In this document: piece by piece, positions 30,656 through 35,278 of the stretch | Numbering within the stretch: the stretch's first letter is position 1 | Layout: the number at the start of each line of letters is the position of its first letter | From: an uncultured Oscillospiraceae bacterium | Lineage (GTDB): Bacteria; Bacillota; Clostridia; Oscillospirales; Oscillospiraceae | Direction: 5' to 3' | DNA: 35,278 nt | NCBI GenBank assembly: GCA_934574095.1 | Contig: CAKTMW010000017.1 | Location: 1-35,278, forward strand | Program-made: the position numbers and the translations under genes | Notes under the pieces: model-generated | Told to the model about the DNA's origin: nothing | The model's input: only the letters and a program-made list of their open reading frames with translations | The model's database searches: none

Positions 30656-31132
30656 ATGGCAACCTGGGATATTCATCACACATCTTTGTCCGTTTCGGAT
30701 GCTGAGCAGTCTCTGCGCTTTTATAGAGACGGTCTGGGTCTGAAGCTGGTGGGCGATTCCACTGAGCGCAGCCAGCGTTTGGCGGAGGAGGTCGAGGTCC
30801 CCGGCGCGTATGCTCGCTGCCTGTGGCTGGAGACCACCGAGGGCCATTCTCTGCTGGAGCTTATGGTCTACTATGAGCCCAAGGGCAAAAAGTTTGACCT
30901 GGCCTGCAACGATATCGGCGCGCCTCATGTTTCCTTCCTGGTAGACGATATTCACGAGGTGGCAGAGCGGCTGTGGGGTATGGGCTACAAGTCGACCACA
31001 GATGTGCAGGATGTGGATCCTTCCTGCATGGAAAACGCGAAAACCATGTACTTCCGTGACCCTGACGGTATTGCCGTTGAACTCTTTGAGATCCCTGCTG
31101 AGCGTAAGGTCACCAAGAATTTCCACAACTGA
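30656..31132 (+). CDS. VOC-family (glyoxalase/dioxygenase fold) metalloenzyme
   Basis: A 158-residue protein with two beta-alpha-beta-beta-beta modules. Likely metal ligands are His8 (DIHHTSLSV), Glu68 (SLLELMVYYEP), His91 (APHVSFLVDDI) and Glu142 (DPDGIAVELFEI), the pattern of glyoxalase I-like members. It could isomerise, lyse or epimerise a product of the nitrilase, or act on a thiol adduct; no closer assignment is possible by eye. The ATG at 30656 has AAAGGA upstream. It lies 67 nt after the nitrilase gene, separated only by a small CGCC-GTTA-GGCG hairpin. Confidence 0.87.
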   Translation: MATWDIHHTSLSVSDAEQSLRFYRDGLGLKLVGDSTERSQRLAEEVEVPGAYARCLWLETTEGHSLLELMVYYEPKGKKFDLACNDIGAPHVSFLVDDIHEVAERLWGMGYKSTTDVQDVDPSCMENAKTMYFRDPDGIAVELFEIPAERKVTKNFHN

Positions 31133-31197
31133 TGTGGAAAAGCGCGGTGCTTTACAAATAAATCAACCTTCGAAAAAAAGCAAAGGAGACAAGCAAG

Positions 31198-32205
31198 ATG
31201 AAAAAGATTTTAGCCCTCGTCCTTGCACTGGTCATGGCATTGTCCTTGGTTGCCTGTGGTGCGGAAAATGGATCCGAAGCAAAAGACACGGGTGATGAGA
31301 CAGATAAGGTCTTTCACGTTGGCGTTTGCACCCGCGCGTTTTCTTCCCCCTGGCAGACTTATTGCTATGATGTCATGAAGCAAGAGGTCGCTGAAAAGTA
31401 TCCCGATATTGAGTTGGACTTCCAGGATGGCCGTGAGGATGCGAATACTCAGGTCAATATTCTGCAGACCTTCATCCAGCAGAAAAAGGATCTGGTGATC
31501 GTTTTCGCCAACCAGGAAGGTACGCTGGTATCCGCTGTTAACGAAGTGATCGCCGCTGGCATTCCTGTCATCAACACGCAGGGCTGGGTTGGCGATGGTG
31601 TGGAAGGTATGCTGACCTTTATCGGCTCTGATGATACCATCAACGGCTGGGGTCAGGGCGAAGTCCTGGCTGAGCTCCTGGGTGACAAGACCGAAGGCAA
31701 CATCATCCTGCTGCAGGCTCTGCTGGGCACTACTTACACCACCGATCGTACCGCCGGCCTGGAGAATTATCTGGCCGAGAATCTGCCCAATGTGAAGATC
31801 GTCGCTTATGAGCCTGAGGATAATGACAACGCGAAGACGGTCACCGCTATGCAGAACCTGATGACTCGCTTCCCCGCCGGCACCATCGATGCCGTTGTGG
31901 TCCAGGGCCCCCATGACTGTGTTGCTGCCGCTAACGCCGCGATCGACGCTGGCCGTGACGACCTGTACGGCAAGTTTGTCGCCATGGACTATGCCACTAC
32001 CGTTGAAAACGCCATTAAGGAAGGCAAGGTCTATGGTACAGTCGACCAGGATCCCGGCATGTTCGGCATCAAGACCATGGAACTGGTGAATGCCTATCTG
32101 CACGGCGATATGACTGCCGATGACTTCGAGGATAACTATATCCTGGAGTTCCCCCTGGTCACCCAGAAGAACATTGAAGAGTACGGTCCCGCCCATTGGG
32201 ATTGA
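31198..32205 (+). CDS. Sugar-type ABC transporter substrate-binding lipoprotein
   Basis: A 335-residue lipoprotein (lipobox LSLVAC, Cys20) of the ribose/galactose-binding (periplasmic binding protein 4) type: FHVGVCTRAFSSPWQTYCYD, DLVIVFANQEGTLVSAVNEV, AAGIPVINTQGWVGDGV, then TIDAVVVQGPHDCVAAANAA and GKVYGTVDQDPGMFGIKTME. It captures the ligand outside the cell for the permease at 32371. The ligand pocket is aromatic and polar but cannot be matched to a specific sugar. AAAGGAG precedes the ATG. A hairpin after the stop probably keeps this message more abundant than the rest, as is usual for binding proteins. Confidence 0.93.
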   Translation: MKKILALVLALVMALSLVACGAENGSEAKDTGDETDKVFHVGVCTRAFSSPWQTYCYDVMKQEVAEKYPDIELDFQDGREDANTQVNILQTFIQQKKDLVIVFANQEGTLVSAVNEVIAAGIPVINTQGWVGDGVEGMLTFIGSDDTINGWGQGEVLAELLGDKTEGNIILLQALLGTTYTTDRTAGLENYLAENLPNVKIVAYEPEDNDNAKTVTAMQNLMTRFPAGTIDAVVVQGPHDCVAAANAAIDAGRDDLYGKFVAMDYATTVENAIKEGKVYGTVDQDPGMFGIKTMELVNAYLHGDMTADDFEDNYILEFPLVTQKNIEEYGPAHWD

Positions 32206-32264
32206 TCTCCGTCCAGCCTTACTGTAAAGTACGAAGCTGCTGGCTGTTATTCAGCAAAACTTTG

Positions 32265-32292
32265 AGGGCAGCGGTCATAGAACCGCTGCCCT
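32265..32292 (+). promoter_or_regulatory. Intercistronic hairpin between binding protein and permease genes
   Basis: AGGGCAGCGGT (32265-32275) pairs with its complement (32282-32292), loop 6 nt, with no T run. It lies in the 165-nt gap and probably protects the upstream message or attenuates read-through; nothing else was recognised in this gap. Confidence 0.7.
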
Positions 32293-32370
32293 TCACTGCA
32301 TCATGGACAAAACGCGAAGTGGCTGATGGGCTCCACTGTTTATCTCCAAAAGAAAGAAGGAACATAACAT

Positions 32371-33348
32371 ATGCCTGAACTTAAACTTGAGAAAAAAGGG
32401 GGCCTGGGAAAGGACCTCCTAAAAAATAGAGAAGTCAGTATTTTCCTGATCCTGATCGGTATGATGGTGATCAGTGCCATCGTATCTCCCGCATTCCGCA
32501 GTGTGGGAAATATTGCGAATATTTTCAATCAAAATGCCATGTATGGTCTGATGGCCATCGGTATGTCCTTTGTCCTGATCGGCGGAGGAATGGACCTGTC
32601 CATCGGCTCAGTCTCCGCACTGTCCGGCATGGTGGCGGCGCTGCTGATGCGTGACGCCGGTTCGGTGGGATTAGGTATTGCCGCCGCGCTGGGCGTCGGC
32701 ATTCTCTTTGGCTTGATCAACGGCATGATCGTGATCTATCTGAAGCTGCCGCCCTTTATCGTCACGCTGGGTACGATGTATATCGCCCGTAGCATTTGCC
32801 TTGCTATGACGGAGGCACACCCGGTCTCCGGTTTCCCCAGCTGGGTCTCCAAGATCGGCATTGGAAAGCTGTGGAATGTGATCCCCATTGCCGCGATGAT
32901 CTGGATCGCTTTTGCGCTGATCATGAACTGGGTGCTGAAACGCACAAAGTTCGGACAATACGTTTACGCGCTGGGCGGAAATGAGAAGGCGGCCTGGCTG
33001 TCCGGCGTCAGGATCAATAGTATTCGTGTGCTTACCTATGTGCTGAATGGCCTGTTTGCGGGATTTGCCGGACTGATCGTTGTTTACCGTCTGATGATCG
33101 CCACCGGTGACGCCAATGACGGATATGAAATGATCGCTATTGCGGCCTGTGTGATCGGCGGCGTTTCCATGAGCGGCGGCCGCGGCAGTGTTATCGGCAG
33201 TGTTTTTGGCGCTCTGATCTATGGCCTGATCGTCAATATGCTGCAGTTGATCGGCGTTTCCGGTTTTTGGCAGAAGGCGGTCATCGGCGCGATCATTATT
33301 GTAGTTTCCTGCATTGATACGCTGTCTTCCTCGAAAAAGCGGCAGTAA
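32371..33348 (+). CDS. Sugar-type ABC transporter permease (RbsC-like)
   Basis: A 325-residue membrane protein of the ribose/galactose permease family with eight to ten membrane segments. Family blocks are GMSFVLIGGGMDLSIGSVSA, LPPFIVTLGTMYIARSI, KFGQYVYALGGNEKAAWLSG (the coupling region facing the ATPase), AIAACVIGGVSMSGGRGSVI and GALIYGLIVNMLQLIGVSGF. The start ATG has AGAAGGAA upstream. It works as a dimer with the ATPase encoded 12 nt downstream. Confidence 0.93.
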   Translation: MPELKLEKKGGLGKDLLKNREVSIFLILIGMMVISAIVSPAFRSVGNIANIFNQNAMYGLMAIGMSFVLIGGGMDLSIGSVSALSGMVAALLMRDAGSVGLGIAAALGVGILFGLINGMIVIYLKLPPFIVTLGTMYIARSICLAMTEAHPVSGFPSWVSKIGIGKLWNVIPIAAMIWIAFALIMNWVLKRTKFGQYVYALGGNEKAAWLSGVRINSIRVLTYVLNGLFAGFAGLIVVYRLMIATGDANDGYEMIAIAACVIGGVSMSGGRGSVIGSVFGALIYGLIVNMLQLIGVSGFWQKAVIGAIIIVVSCIDTLSSSKKRQ

Positions 33349-33360
33349 GGGTAGGTGCGT

Positions 33361-34857
33361 ATGGAGAAAAATGAAATTATCCGGATGCGGGGGATCACCA
33401 AGAAATTTGGCCCCGTTACGGTACTTGATAATGTGGATTTTAGCGTACACAAAGGCGAAGTGCTGGCCTTGGTGGGTGCCAATGGCGCCGGCAAGTCTAC
33501 ATTGATGAAGATACTCAATGGCATCTACACACCGACTTCTGGCGAGATTTTCCTCAATGGCACGAAGGTAGCGTTTAAAAATCCCATCGACGCATACCTG
33601 GGCGGTGTGTCCATGATCCATCAGGAGTTGGATCTGCTGGATAATTTGAGTGTCGCGGAGAACATATTCCTCGGTCGCGAGATCATGAATGGTGTGCGTG
33701 TGGATCGTGCCGCTATGTATGAAGAGACCCGTAAGCTGATGGAATCGCTTCATTTTGATATTGACGCTACAGCTGAGGTAGGAACCCTGACGACGGCGAA
33801 GAAGCAGATGATCCTGGTGGCGCGTACGGTATCGCTTCACTCCAACTTGATCGTAATGGATGAGCCCACATCGGCGCTTTCCTTCAGCGAAACACAGGCG
33901 CTGTTCCAGATCATTCAAATGCTTAAGAGCAAGGGGATCAGCATCATTTATATTTCGCACTATCTGGAGGAGATATTCGCGGTGTCGGACCGTGTGGCGG
34001 TTCTGAGAAATGGACGGCTGGTGAATACGGCAAACACGGCTGAATGCACCGAGCAGCAGTTGGTGGAGTGGATGATCGGACATGCGGTGGAGCGCCATAA
34101 GATGGAACAGCATGACTTTTCCGACGCGCCGGAAGTTCTTCGCCTGGAGGGATTGACACAGGGGAATGATTATGTACACGATGTAGACCTGACCTTGCGA
34201 GAGGGCGAGATCATCGGCCTGGCCGGTGTCGTCGGTGCGGGTAGGACAGAACTGCTGCGTATGATCTACGGAGCGGAGGCGTGTAAGAGCGGCAAAATTT
34301 TCGTATCTGGCAAAGAAACAGCAATCACAGCTCCCACCGTTGCGGTTTCGTATAAGATGGGCTTTGTCCCGGAGGATCGGAAAATGGAAGGCTTGGCGTT
34401 GATCCGCAGCGTAGGAGACAACATGGCCCTGCCGGAATTGGAAAGCCGGTCCAAAGGCGGTGTGATCAATTTCGCGTCCGTACATAAAATGGTGGATAAG
34501 ATCATCAGCAGCTTCCATATCAAGTGTACTGGTCCTGCACAGATCATCGGAGACCTCAGCGGCGGCAATCAGCAAAAAGTCGCGATCGGCAAATGGCTGT
34601 CCGGTCAGTTTAAGATCATCCTGTTTGATCAGCCGACACGAGGCGTCGACGTAGGCTCTAAGTCTGAGATCTATGATATGATCAAAGAACTGGCCGCCGA
34701 GAAAGTTTCCATGATCATTGCGTCTGATGAAATTGAAGAATTGATGGATCTGTGCGACCGCATTCTGGTTTTGAAAAAAGGGGAGATCGTCCATGAATTT
34801 TCCAATGATGGAGACAGACTTTCAAAGGCGGATATCCTTGAAAAGATGGTTGGCTGA
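33361..34857 (+). CDS. Sugar-type ABC transporter ATP-binding protein, two ATPase domains (RbsA/MglA-like)
   Basis: A 498-residue tandem ATPase. Domain 1 has Walker A GANGAGKST (39-47) and Walker B LIVMDEPTSAL, but its signature region is the degenerate TLTTAKKQM. Domain 2 has the family's variant P-loop GVVGAGRTE (289-297), an intact LSGGNQQKVAIGKWL signature (399-413), and a Walker B reading LFDQPTRGVD, where the catalytic glutamate is glutamine (Gln424). Asymmetric sites are normal in this family, but the glutamine is noteworthy. The ATG at 33361 follows the permease by 12 nt and a terminator follows the gene. Confidence 0.93.
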   Translation: MEKNEIIRMRGITKKFGPVTVLDNVDFSVHKGEVLALVGANGAGKSTLMKILNGIYTPTSGEIFLNGTKVAFKNPIDAYLGGVSMIHQELDLLDNLSVAENIFLGREIMNGVRVDRAAMYEETRKLMESLHFDIDATAEVGTLTTAKKQMILVARTVSLHSNLIVMDEPTSALSFSETQALFQIIQMLKSKGISIIYISHYLEEIFAVSDRVAVLRNGRLVNTANTAECTEQQLVEWMIGHAVERHKMEQHDFSDAPEVLRLEGLTQGNDYVHDVDLTLREGEIIGLAGVVGAGRTELLRMIYGAEACKSGKIFVSGKETAITAPTVAVSYKMGFVPEDRKMEGLALIRSVGDNMALPELESRSKGGVINFASVHKMVDKIISSFHIKCTGPAQIIGDLSGGNQQKVAIGKWLSGQFKIILFDQPTRGVDVGSKSEIYDMIKELAAEKVSMIIASDEIEELMDLCDRILVLKKGEIVHEFSNDGDRLSKADILEKMVG

Positions 34858-34918
34858 GTCAAAAACTTTATAGCCGATGCTGTTGTACGGAAAAACGGCA
34901 GATCTTTAAATCTGAGGG

Positions 34919-34950
34919 ACCGCACAGAGCGTTTGCTGTGCGGTTTCTTC
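34919..34950 (+). terminator. Terminator of the nitrilase/VOC/ABC operon
   Basis: ACCGCACAG (34919-34927) pairs with CTGTGCGGT (34936-34944), loop 8 nt, followed by TTCTTC. It lies about 60 nt after the ATPase stop. Confidence 0.85.
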
Positions 34951-35000
34951 ATTCGGAAGAATGATCAGAGGAATGTACTACGGAGTTATTTGCTGAAAAC

Positions 35001-35278
35001 ATGAATAACAAAGATATGATCAAAGACCTGGCATGCCGTGGTTTTGAACCAGTCCAAAACTCTTTTTGTTCCTGGAACAACATTTGGTATGGAATCTTTC
35101 GTACAACGCATGAGCGCCTTTTGGCCATTTGGAATGGTTTCGACAGCGCATTTGCTGGTACTGTGAGATATGATGGCGAGGAACGCTGGCAGGAATGCCC
35201 GCTGACCCACGAGAACCTGTCGGCCTTGCAGCAGCGGTTTCCGGAGTTGAAGCCGGTGAGTCTGGACGGTCATGATGT
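35001..35278 (+). CDS. Unrecognised protein, amino-terminal part
   Basis: The frame from ATG 35001 stays open to the end of the window (92 codons), starting MNNKDMIKDLACRGFEPVQN and rich in Trp, Phe and Cys (SFCSWNNIWYGIFRTTHERL). GGAG lies rather far upstream (about 15 nt), so the start is uncertain, though no other start is available in frame. It has no signal peptide, membrane segment or known motif in the visible part. It follows the ABC operon terminator, so it is probably a separate unit. Confidence 0.55.
   Translation, partial: MNNKDMIKDLACRGFEPVQNSFCSWNNIWYGIFRTTHERLLAIWNGFDSAFAGTVRYDGEERWQECPLTHENLSALQQRFPELKPVSLDGHD

Noticed and set aside
32671..34794. Minus-strand open frame of 707 codons opposite the permease and ATPase genes
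   Set aside because: Covers two genes with strong family motifs on the plus strand; no promoter, ribosome binding site or motif.
1..35278. tRNA or rRNA genes
   Set aside because: No cloverleaf-like segment with a CCA-type end or rRNA core sequence was seen on either strand.

Overview
The window looks like the chromosome of a GC-rich, spore-forming gut Clostridium of the Oscillospiraceae type. Pointers are Gram-positive style ribosome binding sites, a small acid-soluble spore protein, a SpoVK-like AAA ATPase, NfnAB electron-bifurcating transhydrogenase, lipoproteins with Firmicutes lipoboxes, and dispersed GC-rich palindromes of a kind common in that group. The taxon is an inference; no rRNA or tRNA gene was seen.

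Layout. 1-2000: start of a P-type cation ATPase (minus strand) under a clear yybP-ykoY manganese riboswitch, then a small XRE/ribbon-helix-helix regulator cassette with a divergent 58-residue gene, bounded by palindromic repeats. 2000-4250: nfnA-nfnB. 4400-6660: an XRE regulator with an unrecognised C-terminal domain, then a PAP2-Crp/Fnr operon whose start region carries a perfect CRP-type palindrome. 6720-10700: an operon of two zinc-ribbon proteins and a MORN-like lipoprotein, divergent from a second small XRE regulator. 10740-15610: a spore protein gene, then (minus strand) rpe-recR-apbE-NusG_II-Gx transporter and the SpoVK-like ATPase, with a long structured leader before rpe. 15680-20960: a zinc-ribbon membrane protein and two YhgE/Pip membrane proteins separated by a small membrane protein. 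21070-23280: a secreted dockerin protein split by a frameshift. 23280-27410: a 56-residue protein, then a tight three-gene operon (degenerate OMP-decarboxylase homologue, histidine phosphatase-GNAT fusion, YgiQ-type radical SAM protein).

27430-34950 is the most distinctive part. A LacI-family repressor gene is divergent from an operon that encodes a fused tandem nitrilase (580 residues, second active site without its cysteine), a VOC/glyoxalase-fold enzyme, and a complete ribose/galactose-type ABC importer (binding lipoprotein, permease, double ATPase). The operon has a textbook promoter followed by a 40-bp GC-rich element made of CCGGNN hexamers folded into a perfect 17-bp inverted repeat. 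It reads as an inducible uptake-and-hydrolysis pathway for an unknown, probably amide- or nitrile-bearing, sugar-like compound. The window ends inside an unrecognised gene.

All function calls come from reading motifs; no database search was run. Long open frames antisense to GC-rich genes were treated as shadows.
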